A stretch of DNA of 64,000 bases from Blastobasis lacticolella (Eukaryota; Arthropoda; Insecta; Lepidoptera; Blastobasidae): contig LR990061.1 of the NCBI GenBank assembly GCA_905147135.1, positions 4,440,026-4,504,025 of the forward strand, given 5' to 3'. A program made the position numbers and the translations under genes. Shown here one piece after another: positions 41,007 through 51,118 of this stretch. Under the pieces are notes generated by a model, which saw only the letters and a program-made list of their open reading frames with translations, had not been told where the DNA came from and made no database searches. Within the stretch, counting starts at the first letter, position 1; the number at the start of each line of letters is the position of its first letter.

Positions 41007-41404
41007 GCAAATAAAGCTAGTTTTACTGATACTAAATACTTTTTTCTTTGTTTTATTTAAATTTAAAGTTCTCTTTAGTATCGGACTTGAACCTACTCCA
41101 TGTTCGTTTGCCATAATCTCCACGCTTGACAAGCGGGTTGGAGGTTGTTGACAACATGCAAAATGCGAGCTCACCGCAAAAACGTCTCCATTTGTTGGCG
41201 CTCTACACTGATTAACTGAGTTGTCTGTTCGTTCATCACACACAGGTCTAGTGTAGTTTTGTAAACCTTTTTGTGCCAATCGACTCGTGCCTATTTTGTA
41301 CGAATTGGGAAAATACATATGCGCCAACAAAGATTTTTACGGACAAATATTCATGAAATTTTAATAGCGTGTCGTTGGCCTCCGAATTCGGACCTTAGCG
41401 CCGC

Positions 41405-41695
41405 CATGTACTAAAGACTCTTTTCTAAGTTATGTACATTAGTTGAACACTAACCGATGACCTAATGCTCTTATGGTGCGGACAAAATTGTGATAAAATC
41501 TGCACATTCAGGCCACTGAATCTGTAACCATGATCCAATCTGAGGGCCTACCGGCTATCTCAGTGGACAACTGAATTTGACATAAAAAATCTGACACTAC
41601 TCTATTTTGGTAGACGCTATTGCCAGTTTTCAACGTAGATGACGTGGTGTAATTACCTGCTTAGCCCACCTGGATCATGGTCAAGACGGCCCGCG
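41405..41695 (+). repeat. SINE-B with half MITE (sister of 28380-28770)
   Basis: The SINE text CATTCAGGCCACTGAATCTG runs into the MITE left end GGGCCTACCGGCTATCTCAG, but the sequence jumps from GACGTGGTGTA to ATTACCTGCTTAGCC. The MITE right end and the SINE part between are deleted; GTA/TTA-type microhomology is at the join. Confidence 0.8.
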
Positions 41696-42769
41696 CAAGA
41701 GCACACATGATAACTAGATGACCATCTTAGAGTGCGTCGAATATCTCAACTCGAATTCGACAAAGTCGTCCAGAGGGTTCGCGAGATTTAGCACCCTCGT
41801 CATACTAATTCATACTAAGGACGGCTCTATCTCGCGTTTTGACACATGACGATCTTGAAGATTGCGGACAGCATTGACGTTTACTAGTAACCTTTTTTTG
41901 TTTCTTTTTCTGTGAGCGATAGACAGCCAAGTTTAAATTCAGAGAGCAGTTATAGCCTGTGATTTTAGATGGAGGTTCATCGCCACAAGTCGAAGTAAGT
42001 CGATGCACTGTTGGTTATTGAGCTACTTATGGCAATTTTTAATAAACTTAAGCATCGCCTAACTAATATTTGTTTCAAACTGACAATTTTATGTGAGGAT
42101 AAGACGCCTAGAATGTGAGGGTAGGAGTCTACCTGCACATCATAGCAGCTGTCACCTCTCCACTGCGGTCTTCTCGTGACCCTACCAAAACGTTGGGAAA
42201 ACAAATCGAAAAGGTAAGGCCCATCTAATAAAATAATATCGCCTAACTAGTTTTTAGCCAATCAGCAACGGCCAAATTGACATAAGAAAGAACTTAGCCG
42301 ATTTCTAAGTTTAGTAAAAACCGCAAGAAGTCCACGTCGAAAATCATCGAGCGAAAATTTTCATGAGTGAGTTATGACAAAAGTTTTAAACTTGGAAATG
42401 CAAATGACGCGTCTTTAAGATAAAAACATTTTGGTACATAAAGGAGCATACTTATTCATTCAGCTCAGTTTTTCCTCGGATTATCCATTAATGGTGGAAA
42501 GGTATTTCATATTTGAGTAAAAATTCTAACAATTTACATTTAAAAAAGGATTCACGACTTTTTTATCTCAAATTAAAAATAAAGTCAAAGTTATCCCATG
42601 GATATCTCTCTGCTTAGCAGCCAGTCTAGCATTTAATGTTTATTCCAACTGACAAAGTATTCATTTTTCCAGTTAACTGATCACAATGAACTTAGCTTTC
42701 GAATTTTTTACGACTCGATTGTTCGAAGGGCGGGGCTCTTACCTACTCTTTTGCTAAAAAGTCTAGAGA

Positions 42770-42905
42770 GGCACAGAGTCAAATGGTCCACTTGATGTAA
42801 AGTGACCACCGTCGTCCAAGACAACCCCAAGCTAAAGTGTAAAGGAAATACTTCAAGATGGAGCTCATTCCATATCTTGCGCATTAAAAAGTGAGCGATC
42901 CCCTG
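42770..42905 (-). repeat. Degenerate family K fragment
   Basis: CACTTGATGTAAAGTGACCA and AAGATGGAGCTCATTCCATA resemble 20627-20650 and 20765-20790 of the K LINE in the same orientation. No frame is kept. Confidence 0.4.
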
Positions 42906-43101
42906 TTGTAATTTAATAGCATCCTTTACACGTAAACTTTGGACAGCGGGAAACGCCTCACATCATTCCTACCCCCGTTTCGAAGCGTACATGACCAACG
43001 AGAATGACAGTTTGTTCTGCAGATGCTCAGTCCGAACTTAACATGTAAAGACTGCTAAAGACCTTTGTTCGCGATCCGGGCAAACGCTTCATCCTTATAT
43101 C

Positions 43102-43347
43102 ATGGATCTTCCAGCTAACCGCACGAGCCGCTTTATTTCAACCTTCATCCATACAGCTAAGGAATGGAACGCGTTGCCTGTGAGTGTGATCCCTAATCAT
43201 TATAATCTAGATGCCTTCAAAGTTAGAGTGAACAAGGTGTTCCTAGACAGGCAGGCTATATCATCGGCCGCATTATTTTCAACGCGCCTACCTACAACAA
43301 AAAGGAATCACAGATTTAACCGCAGTCCAGACTGTGGCCACCTTTGA
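43102..43347 (+). pseudogene. LINE ORF2 C-terminus
   Basis: Reads RTSRFISTFIHTAKEWNALP, VSVIPNHYNLDAFKVRVNKV and FLDRQAISSAALFS. This is the same kind of C-terminus as at 48394-48522 and 49660-49760: SF...(A)xxWN.LP..V.P..YNL..FK.RVN. The RT core is absent, so the copy is 5' truncated. 42906-43101 may be its more decayed upstream part. Confidence 0.75.
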
Positions 43348-43349
43348 TC

Positions 43350-43980
43350 GTAATTAGAGCATGCAAGTTTAATTCGCGGTTGGAACCGACAGACGGACCG
43401 ACAGTTTTATCTTCGGTTCGAATCAAGTTTGGCGGTGCAGGATAAGATAGCCGCCAATGTTGGCAAGCGAAGATGGTGAGAAGGGAGAAAAGGGTAATTA
43501 CCCACCTGGCCGGGTGTTGTGACCAGGGGACCAAGGGCCCGACAGTTTTATCGTCCGAAGTTGTATATATGCTGTGGAAGTTGGCACATTTCTCTAGCGC
43601 GATGCAGGACGGTTAGCGCCATCTATGTGCGGATGCTTGCCAACCTTGTATCGTTGAGTTTCCCTAGTGGAGCGATAGATGTCGCTACATCGAGCAGTAT
43701 ATGCAGTCCGAACTTATCGAGCCGCTAATGTCAATGTTAGAAAAATAACGTTTTCCTCTAATATAATGATGTACAACTATCTGTTTGAAACACGTTTATA
43801 CGGCGAAGAAATATTATTTCATTAAAGAAGTAATGGTGCTATCAAACAAACCCTGTCTAGTGATTAACTCAATAAATCTCGATAACGGGCTATTAAGGAT
43901 TTAATCAGAATCTTTCATTGATTATAAAAGGTATACGTATGGGTGTAAAATATATTTCTCTGAGAGTAGTATTTGGTTTT
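43350..43980. other. No gene; GC-richer unassigned block
   Basis: A word CCGACAGTTTTATC occurs at about 43399 and again at about 43538, each followed by TTCGG/TCCGAAG-like sequence. The block 43580-43730 (GTTAGCGCCATCTATGTGCG, ATCGAGCAGTATATGCAGTC) has the feel of a retrotransposon UTR or LTR but I find no second copy. Confidence 0.35.
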
Positions 43981-44276
43981 CGTCGGTAGCCGAGTGGTTA
44001 ACGTATCCAACTCGTAAGCGAGAGGTACCGGGTTCGAATTCGAACCCCACTAGAAGTGGAAGTCTACTCCTACTAAGAATGACTCTTTTCCGAGTTATGT
44101 ATTGAGACAACTGATAGTATAACCAGGATCCAATCTGGTCACTGGCTCACGGAGGTCAGATGGCAGTCGCTCCGCTGTAATTATCTAATCTGCCACATCC
44201 TGGATCTTGGCCTAGGCGGACCCCGGGCCCTCGTACGCGAGAACACAACCAGGACAATAACGACAAGATGATGATA
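43981..44276 (+). repeat. SINE-B, nearly complete
   Basis: Head CGTCGGTAGCCGAGTGGTTA, tRNA B-box region ACCGGGTTCGAATTCGAAC, body GGAGGTCAGATGGCAGTCGC, tail GGACCCCGGGCCCTCG and AACCAGGACAATAACGAC, then AAGATGATGAT. The 3' end is homologous to the RTE 3' end at 25848-25925. Confidence 0.85.
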
Positions 44277-44400
44277 GTAAATATGAAGATAATACATGCA
44301 AACATGAGAATCGGTACTCGAGTCTCAGTCTCTGGGCCTCAGCTTAAGAACTTTATTAACCTCGCTACGCCAACGGTAATGCTGAAATTCGACTAGTCTC

Positions 44401-44486
44401 AAAGTTGGAAACGGTCACCCATCCTCCATCCGGTTGCTTAACTTTGGTAATCGGTCTCACAAGCACACCATTGAGCCAGGGCCGTT
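44401..44486 (-). repeat. 5S-rRNA-like fragment (copy 2)
   Basis: On the minus strand GTGAGACCGATTACC, AAAGTTAAGCAACCGG and GGAGGATGGGTGACCGT follow the 5S internal promoter order (box A AAGTTAAGCA, box C GGATGGGTGACC). About 15 bp between the boxes are missing relative to copy 1 at 19761-19862. The flanking GGATAATATTTAAAAT is itself duplicated at 44489 and 44545. Confidence 0.5.
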
Positions 44487-44490
44487 TCGG

Positions 44491-45000
44491 GATAATATTT
44501 AAAATAGTGTCTCGCAAGCAAGCCTTTGGGCCAACATTGCTTTCGGGATAATATTTAAAATTGTATCTTTATTCACCTATTGCGGGCGATGCAGCTGTCA
44601 TGCAAACAGTTCCGACATGGGTATTTGTTCGCAACCGGGTTTCCATGTTTGCGAATGACATGTAACAAACGGGTCACAGGTGCATATTTATTTGCAGAAT
44701 ACTGACACAGCGGTTCGCTCCCTTTGATGCGTGAATCCAGTGTGCTTCATGTTTGCATCTAATATGCAAGTTTAAATATAGTGTAGAGTAAAATATTGAC
44801 TCTAGGTTTGATGGCTCTTTAAAAAACTTTTTTTTTTCAGCTTATGTTTTCAGAAAGTGTTTTTTTTTTAAACAAAACGTGATAAACTGAAAGTAGCGCA
44901 CTTACCCTTTGAAAATGGTAACCATCTATACTAATATTTCGATGAATATTTTTATTAATATGGTGGCAATAGCCACGTCCTCCGAAAACGTAAATGTTTT
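44491..45000. other. No gene recognised
   Basis: AT-rich. It includes the second copy of the CGGGATAATATTTAAAAT word (44542) next to the 5S-like fragment, and a T run at 44828-44838. Confidence 0.35.
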
Positions 45001-45004
45001 TAAA

Positions 45005-45115
45005 TGAACAACAATTCAAAATTGAATATAGAATAGTATAAAATAAAAAACATTTATTTACACACAATAACACCACAAACACTTTACACAATGGCTTAGG
45101 AATTGCAAGTTGCAA
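45005..45115 (-). repeat. Retroposon 3' tail, family R (minus copy)
   Basis: On the minus strand GTGTTTGTGGTGTTATTGTG, then TGTAAATAAATGTTTTTTAT, matches the end of 53985-54352 (54288-54330). Only the tail is present. Confidence 0.6.
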
Positions 45116-45234
45116 TTTGCTTTTAAAACATAATATGTGAAGATAGTAATCTCGACAGCGGTTATTTATTTGAGCCTTTTGGAGGAGAAACACTGGGTCC
45201 GCGGGGACCGGGAGCTCATCGCATATTTAAAGAA

Positions 45235-45372
45235 ATATCAGCGCGTCTCGTCGAGGCAACTTGTGACCAAAATGCTGACCTTTATTTGGCACAGCGTCTG
45301 AGTATAGCCATTCACCATGGCAATGCCGCCAGCATTTTGGGCAGCCGTTGCCTTATGGCAGCGGTTGATTAG
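45235..45372 (+). pseudogene. Remnant of unidentified protein family (GNAAS motif), copy 2
   Basis: One open frame reads ISARLVEATCDQNADLYL, then AQRLSIAIHHGNAASILG and ends SRCLMAAVD at a stop. The middle matches QADLYFGQRISLAIQ at 58015-58136 nearly residue by residue. This is the best preserved of the four remnants. The protein family is not one I can name; the wide copy number suggests a mobile-element protein C-terminus. Confidence 0.55.
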
Positions 45373-45487
45373 ATTAACTTTTTCATAGTTTTAGATTAAT
45401 TTGGTTTTAGTAAGTGAAGTTTACTGTATTGGTTAGTTTTTGTCGTGTTGTTGTTTGAAAATAGAGGATAGTAAAGTCATCATCATC

Positions 45488-45905
45488 ATCCTCCTAGCGC
45501 TTATCCCGGCCTCTGCGAGGGTCCGCTTCCCTACCCATTTTTCTTCACTTCGCCTCCTCACGTCGTAAGCGTCGTCGCTCTCGCATCCGACTCCGTGATG
45601 TCAAACCATCGCTTCTTGGGTCTTTTTCCTGATACCGGTAGGTTCACGCACCGATTTCCCACGTATCGACCTCGTCCTAGCGCTTATCCCGGCCTCTGCC
45701 AGGGTCCTCTTTCCTACTCATTCTTCTCCACTTCGCCCGGTCTTCAGCATCCTCGCGTCGTAAGCCGTTGGCTCTCGCATCCGACGCCGCGACGTCAAGC
45801 CATCGCTTCTCATGTCGCTCACGGAGACTTTTTCCTGATACCGGCAGGTTCAGGCACTTATTTCCCACATATCCCTGAGGCTTACGCAACACGTGACCAG
45901 ATGTA
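45488..45905 (-). pseudogene. RTE 3' ends, two partial copies in tandem
   Basis: CCTAGCGCTTATCCCGGCCT occurs at 45499 and 45677 on the plus strand, each followed by TCTGC..AGGGTC, CATTCTTC-like and GCATCCGAC..CG..GTCAA..CATCGCTTC blocks. On the minus strand the second copy reads EKRWLDVAASDARANGL and EDAEDRAKWRRMSRKEDPG, matching the RTE C-terminus at 25750-25855 (KKRWLDVVKSDMRANGL). The ATG/GAT tail lies at 45477-45491. Confidence 0.75.
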
Positions 45906-46609
45906 ATGTTTTATTTCATGGGCCACTACGTAGCTACAATAAAAGAACACTTAGCATCCGCTGTTTATGCCCCATCAATAACGTATTGGCATTTGGGGGC
46001 GATAAATACTGAAATGCCTGAAGCATGGCCGCTGTGTCCCCTGATTTATGGTACAACTTACCTATAGGTATTAGCAAGCTTGTGGAAATATTGCGTCCTT
46101 ACCTACCTTACTAATTTGCGTTTTTTTTTGCAAGTATATTTTTGATCAAATATTTTTAATTGTAACATGACAAAATTAATACTTGATTTCGAAAATAGAG
46201 TATATTTAGATGCCGATAAGTCTCTAAAATAATATAAAACATAATTTCTTAATATTTTATAAATGTTTAAAAATACTCCTTTAAAGTTGTCGCCAATTTT
46301 GGTTCTTAAACCAATAAAATGGTATGTAATAGTTAGCTAAATATTGTTTAATTATACCCACACAGTTTCCAAAAATTTAAATAATTGTTTGTATGAAAAT
46401 TACAGTTTCCCTTATTTGCACCACACAAAACGCCAACTTCTAAGGTAAGGACCTAATATATATATATCTACCGGTTTCGGTCAATGGAAAATAGCACCAA
46501 CTCCCTTTACTTAAAGGTGTCGTGTACCTATACGTTATACGGTCCTGACAAATCTTTCTCACTTCTTCCACATTCATCAACCTTCAAATTTCATTGTGCA
46601 TTATTATTA
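45906..46609. other. No gene; SINE-C scrap
   Basis: At 46468-46515 a scrap (AATAGCACCAACTCCC, GGTGTCGTGTAC) resembles the SINE-C head. The rest is AT-rich and unassigned. Confidence 0.35.
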
Positions 46610-46845
46610 TTATTATCATTATTTATTACCAGTTTATTGTGCACATATATGCATTACTTATAACTTTAAAGTACTCTGTGATAGATATAATTCTTTTACA
46701 CGCTTTCAAAAAATAGAAAACGACTGGCTATGACGCACTTCGTGCGGAAGAGCGTTCATAAATCTTGCCGCATGAACAGTGAAAGAGTATGAATTAAAAT
46801 CGGACCGGTGAATAGGAATAGCCAATGAAGATCTTACACGATCTT
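46610..46845 (-). pseudogene. 3' fragment of the CR1/L2-like LINE family
   Basis: TTTATTGTGCACATATATG, TTGCCGCATGAACAGTGAAA and AAAATCGGACCGGTGAATAG correspond, in the same order, to 30626-31030 of the intact LINE (TTTATTGTACACAATAATG, CGCCGCATGGACAGTGAA, GAAATCGGAATGATGGATAG). It is a short, decayed 5'-truncated copy. Confidence 0.65.
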
Positions 46846-46852
46846 ACACCAA

Positions 46853-46869
46853 CCTAACCTAACCTAACC
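46853..46869. repeat. Short CCTAA repeat
   Basis: CCTAACCTAACCTAACC is three and a half units of the insect telomere motif TTAGG read on the other strand. It is too short to be more than suggestive. Confidence 0.3.
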
Positions 46870-47112
46870 AAAGCTCTTATGGTTAGGGAAAACATCGTAA
46901 TAAAACCTACACATACACGCAACTGAATGTATAACCATGCTCCAATCTAGTCAGGTTTCGTTGTTAACAGGGTCATAGACGTCAGACGCCAGTCGCTCTA
47001 TTGTAATTACCTGATCTGCCAAAATCTTGATCGTCAAGGTGGACCCCGGACCCTCGCGCGCAAGAACACAACCGTGATGACTCCCATGATGATTATTATC
47101 TATAGTTGTGAG
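46870..47112 (+). repeat. SINE-B, head missing
   Basis: GGTTAGGGAAAACATCGTAA, ACTGAATGTATAACCATG, CTATTGTAATTACCTGATC, GGTGGACCCCGGACCCTCG and CAACCGTGATGAC are in order. The tRNA-like 5' part is absent. Confidence 0.75.
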
Positions 47113-47134
47113 CCCTATCATCATCTCAAGGCTC

Positions 47135-47322
47135 CAAGTCAATCTTACCTCATGGTCCCCCAGCTAATAAATGGACGAGAGTATCGCCGATATGCCATTT
47201 CCCAACGGGTTGTGTGGATCCGTTGAGATAGACCTACAGACGCCGAAGACTTGACGAAGTGGAAAAAGTGGGAAAGCAGACCCTGGCAAAAGCCGAGATT
47301 GCCCGCTAGGTCGATGATTAAA
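47135..47322 (+). mobile_element. Internally deleted RTE derivative
   Basis: The left half matches the RTE 5' end: AAGTCAATCTTACCTCATGG, AATGGACGAGAGTATCGCC and CCCAACGGGTTGTGTGG align with 22991-23077. The right half matches the RTE 3' end: CGCCGAAGACTTGACGAAG, GGGAAAGCAGACCCTGGC and GCTAGGTCGATGAT align with 25807-25910. All coding DNA between is missing. The result is a SINE-sized element of about 190 bp with both RTE ends. Confidence 0.7.
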
Positions 47323-47629
47323 ACCAACCTTTATCAACCAAGTGATTAATCTAGGCAATCAACCACGGTTTCGCCTTTCGCCAAAAAGGTTCCCTAGTCC
47401 TTTGTCGGAATCAACACCATGGCTGAGTTAAATATCCGTTCACCTCCAATTATAACGGCTTAACCACCACGTTGTATTGACAACACATGATGTACTTCAT
47501 CACCTCTTTCGCCATCACGGTGTAGTGCAAGCGAGACAGGTGGAGCACTCGGAGTCTGCAGCAGCCTAAAGTTTGGTCCGGTGACTGCGGTGCCGTACTA
47601 ATAATATCATCTTTGAGTTAATGTACCGG
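47323..47629. other. No gene recognised
   Basis: No ORF or shared repeat is visible. A block CGGTTTCGCCTTTCGCC lies at 47366-47382. Confidence 0.35.
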
Positions 47630-47955
47630 TTATGATCTCGCACACGCAGGCCCGGGGTCCGACTTGACCATGATCATAATGACCTTGGTAATTACAGTGG
47701 AGTGTCTGCCATCTGACCTCCGTGACCCTGCTACCAGGGGAAACTGACCAGACTGGATCATGGTTACATATTCAATCGCCTGAATGTGCAAGGTTCATCA
47801 CGATATTTTCCCTAACCGTAAGAGCATCGGTTAGTATTCAAATAATGTACATAACTCAAAGGACAGTCATTGGTACATGGCGGCAGTGGGATTCGAACCC
47901 CTTAACTCAAGGTTAAGAGATGAATGCCGTAACCACTTGGCCACCGACGCTTCGA
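47630..47955 (-). repeat. SINE-B, full-length order
   Basis: On the minus strand: GCGTCGGTGGCCAAGTGGTT head, GGGTTCGAATCCCACTGCC B-box, GGTTAGGGAAAATATCGTG, GGTCAGTTTCCCCTGGTAGC, and CGGACCCCGGGCCTGCGTG. The last tail bases are degraded. Confidence 0.85.
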
Positions 47956-48393
47956 CTGCGGTGTAGTACTGATTCGAAAAAACACGACTCTACTTCTTTA
48001 ACTTATTAAACCTTCTTTGTCTTCATCTGTATCACAAGGCCTTCGTGCGGTGATGTTGGTGCTATCAATACCCGTAGACATCTAAGTATAAAAAAATTAC
48101 TATCGCAGAATATTAAATTACCAACCACACGCCGTTTAAATGCACTCACGCACGTAAAACAAAGATTAGAGCTTTCTCGCCCGATCATAATGGGAGTTTT
48201 CGCGTATCAATCCACTATAAAGAGGGTAGTCAAGAAAAATTGCAGCAATTTTCTTTTATAGGTCCCAACATGGGAACTATGTGATTATGTAAGTTCAACG
48301 TTTTCGTTCGATTTTCGTGAAATATTCGTTTCGGTATCGTGTACCTTTGTGCCGTGTGGTGTCCTGCAGAGAAGAATATACACTGCAAAGGAC
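47956..48393. other. No gene recognised
   Basis: Short minus-strand frames only. At 48350-48372 GTGCCGTGTGGTGTCCTGCA looks like the first bases of SINE-C. Confidence 0.35.
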
Positions 48394-48522
48394 TGGAACT
48401 ATCTGCCTGAGTCATTGTTCCCATATAAGTATAACCTTAGGGTCTACAAATCAAGAGTAAATAGGTTTCTTCTAGACACGCATGCTACATCTTCGACCTC
48501 ATCGTCGCTTTTCATCAGGTGA
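48394..48522 (+). pseudogene. LINE ORF2 C-terminus
   Basis: A single frame reads WNYLPESLFPYKYNLRVYKS, then RVNRFLLDTHATSSTSSSLF and IR before TGA. It follows the WN.LP..LFP..YNL..(F/Y)K.RVN pattern shared with 43102-43347. The 3' UTR has CATCAGGTGAGTAGAGGTCA. RT core absent. Confidence 0.75.
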
Positions 48523-49659
48523 GTAGAGGTCAAGCAATTTCTAATTTTTGTTTAAATAAAAATAAGAAAAGGATCCGTTCTATTTAGAAGTGTCTTTAGA
48601 TCTAGAACCGACTGCGTAAACAAAATGGGCATAGCGTTTTCTGTTAGGAGGTTTCAATATGCTTCCCAGCTTGGATATAATGGCAAACGCTTCTTTAAAT
48701 GAGGAGGAAGTTCAAGTCTGGCATTGTACGCTTATGGTCTACGTTTGTGAAGATATGTCACTTTAGTCCTTTACATTTTGTTTTCGCAATTCATTCGCCA
48801 TTGAGTTAGTCCGTGATATTGTTGGTGGTTGTCCTATCTATGGCCGTATGGTGTCCGTCAGAGTAGAATGAAAGAAAGGAAGGCCAAACCAGCACGTTAG
48901 CGATGCGGTACGACCGCGACACACCTACTCAACTGCGGTGCAAACCGTGAAGCTACTTAGCTACTTATACTTTGTTTAGTAAAATGTCACTGAAGCCACG
49001 CTGCATTCCCGCACCGTGGTCGCCTTGGTATGCAAGGCGCAATAAGATAACAATCGCCCTGACATCATCCATTTGCGCGATAAGCCAGCCTTTGCTTTGT
49101 ATACTTTTGTCATAGATGTATCTTTATTTGGTCTAATACAGATTTAAAAAAATTCAAACTTACAGAATAAGTTCATGCGTCATCGGACCAAATTGGACCA
49201 GCCTTAGCATAATGCTATGAACTATATTTACTATGCAATAAAGAGTTTACATACATATAACACCCGTTCTCCTGAGAAACCAGCCTAACATCTAACTTTA
49301 CACGACAACAGACCGAAAACGTTACGAAAACGATACAGTTACATAATTGTAGCACTGGCCATTTTTTTTTTCTTTTTTTTGGTTCGAATTCAGAACGGCG
49401 CGCGGCGGGTGATTAGGACTGGAATCCCGGTACTCTATAGGACTTTAAGCACTCAAGTTGCCCAATACTGTTATTTCAATTAGTTTAGGCCTGAAAATTT
49501 ATTGGCATCTAATTATTACTTTCTTTTTGCTTTTTATTTTTTGCGCGAAGGCTCAAACTTTTAATTATTTTGAGTGTCAACAGCTTATCCGTTTATGATC
49601 CAATTTGAAATGGAACGCTGAGTGTCTCAAATTTTTATTTTTTTTATTTGACTAGCCAG
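48523..49659. other. No gene recognised
   Basis: AT-rich. A fragment near 48842-48868 (GGCCGTATGGTGTCCGTCAG) resembles the SINE-C head. A T-rich block lies at 49360-49382. I see no ORF with a domain. Confidence 0.35.
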
Positions 49660-49760
49660 GCATTTGACCGATGATGGAGCATGCCTGTCTAGGAACAGCC
49701 TATTCCCTCTAGCCTTGAAGGCATCCAGGTTATATTGATCAGGGAATTGACAACGATCTT
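49660..49760 (-). pseudogene. LINE ORF2 C-terminus, short
   Basis: On the minus strand PDQYNLDAFKARGNRLFLDR and HAPSS match the other C-termini at 43190-43280 and 48440-48500. Only about 30 codons remain. Confidence 0.65.
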
Positions 49761-50207
49761 GCGACCATGGTCATACGACCTCCGACAGACGCTCTTCGAA
49801 TCTTCAGATATTATTACTAAAATATATAAGTTAATGGATGTATTTCTGCAATCCCCAAGTTCGTAGTGATATCTAACTACAACTTTAAGCTATGCTTAAC
49901 GAAATATAGTGGGTAATATATTCACCGTAGTTCCCAATAACATCGTGTTAGACGATTCAAGTTGGAGTAAGTTATTCAATAAGTTGGATAGTGCTTACGT
50001 GGGGTTTGTGATAGATATCCTTAAGTTTAATGCCACGAATAGGTACTCGATTACTGAAAATGATTCGTTTCACACAGTATTTTAAAAGCCTACGAGTAGC
50101 GTAATGTTTTATACTATTCTTATAAGACGTTGTATAAGTCAACGAATAAAGAAAACGTTGGCTTAGATATTATTAACTATCGCGATTATATTATGTTAAA
50201 GTAGATA
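49761..50207. other. No gene recognised
   Basis: AT-rich, with no ORF or recurring repeat visible. Confidence 0.35.
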
Positions 50208-50210
50208 TAG

Positions 50211-50463
50211 CGGCTGTGTGGTGTCCGGCAGAGTAGAATAGCACCAACCCCTTACACTTACGGGTGTCGTACAAGGCGACTAATGTTTTCGAGGCAAAAG
50301 ATCAAGAGTCTCCGTAGTCTGGAAAATGGGCAGCAGCATTTTCCATGGTTAAACACTGCGATCTCCAACCCGCCAAGCGTGGATATTATGGAAATAACCT
50401 CCCCTTTCGTGGGAGAGGCCCTAAGTCCTGCAGTGGACTGTTACGGGCTGTGATGATGAGGTT
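50211..50463 (+). repeat. SINE-C
   Basis: GTGTGGTGTCCGGCAGAGTA, AGCACCAACCCCTTACACTT, GTACAAGGCGACTAATG, CGTGGATATTATGG and GTCCTGCAGTGGACTG are in order, ending TGTGATGATGAG. TAGCGG at 50208-50213 and 50464-50469 may be a short target duplication. Confidence 0.8.
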
Positions 50464-50677
50464 TAGCGGAAATGTAGAACTTGGCGAAAGTTTGGTGTGA
50501 CAGAAGAGGGATTCCAAATGGAATTCAAAACCTTCAACTTACTAATCGCATCAGATTAGTCGCTACAAAAATAAAGTTACAAAGACATATTGCCACAACT
50601 TTAAGCGACAAAGTAATAACTAAATAGAGGTAGGCGAAATTCCTGCCTGCCACAGATTGTAATCCTGACACATTTTA

Positions 50678-50815
50678 TCATCATCATATCATCTAAAAGA
50701 CGCCCATTACTGGTGACATACCTCATAATCATCATATTAGCCAAAAAGACGCCAACTGCTGGGCAAAGTTCTCTCCCATATCTCTGCAAAAATTGGTCCT
50801 GTGCCTATTTTGCCA
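50678..50815 (-). repeat. RTE-2 3' ends, two short copies
   Basis: CATCATATCATCTAAAAGAC and then ATCATCATATTAGCCAAAAAG each precede GACGCC(C/A)A(T/C)TAC/CTGCTGG, the RTE-2 terminus as at 55945-55985. The second goes on with CTCTGCAAAAATTGGTCCTG. Both are degenerate. Confidence 0.55.
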
Positions 50816-51118
50816 CAATTATTTATTTTAATCACCGGATAAAACTTTATCCGGATATAACTATTACCCGGGTAAAGTGTTCAGGGACTAGTTAAAGCAT
50901 GAAACCAATCTCAGTTGGGTCTAAACGACCGGACTGGCACCTACAATGAAGTTACCGCTAACTGCAGCTTAACTTTTAAACTACAAGTACTTTAACAACA
51001 CTTACTTTGTATCGCTGCTGGGGTTTAGGTAACCCGGTTTTGTGTCCGGCTTAGCGGATTAAATTTTAGTCGCAACTAGTTCTGTGAATAAGAATTGTTG
51101 AACCATTATATGCTATCA

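Larger units (their letters stand above)
30551..42514 (+). repeat. Duplicated ~4.8-kb unit, copy 2
   Basis: The first 40 bp (AACTTGATATAAGAGTTCAG, then GTACAGCGTCATC) match copy 1 at 21822-21860. After the CR1-type LINE the match resumes near 35335 (TGTCAAATTGAAAACC) and goes on, with insertions at 36480, 38819 and 40831, to GGTATTTCATATT near 42514. Beyond both ends the copies diverge. Compared with copy 1 it has lost about 130 bp around 37229 and about 120 bp around 41656. Confidence 0.75.
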
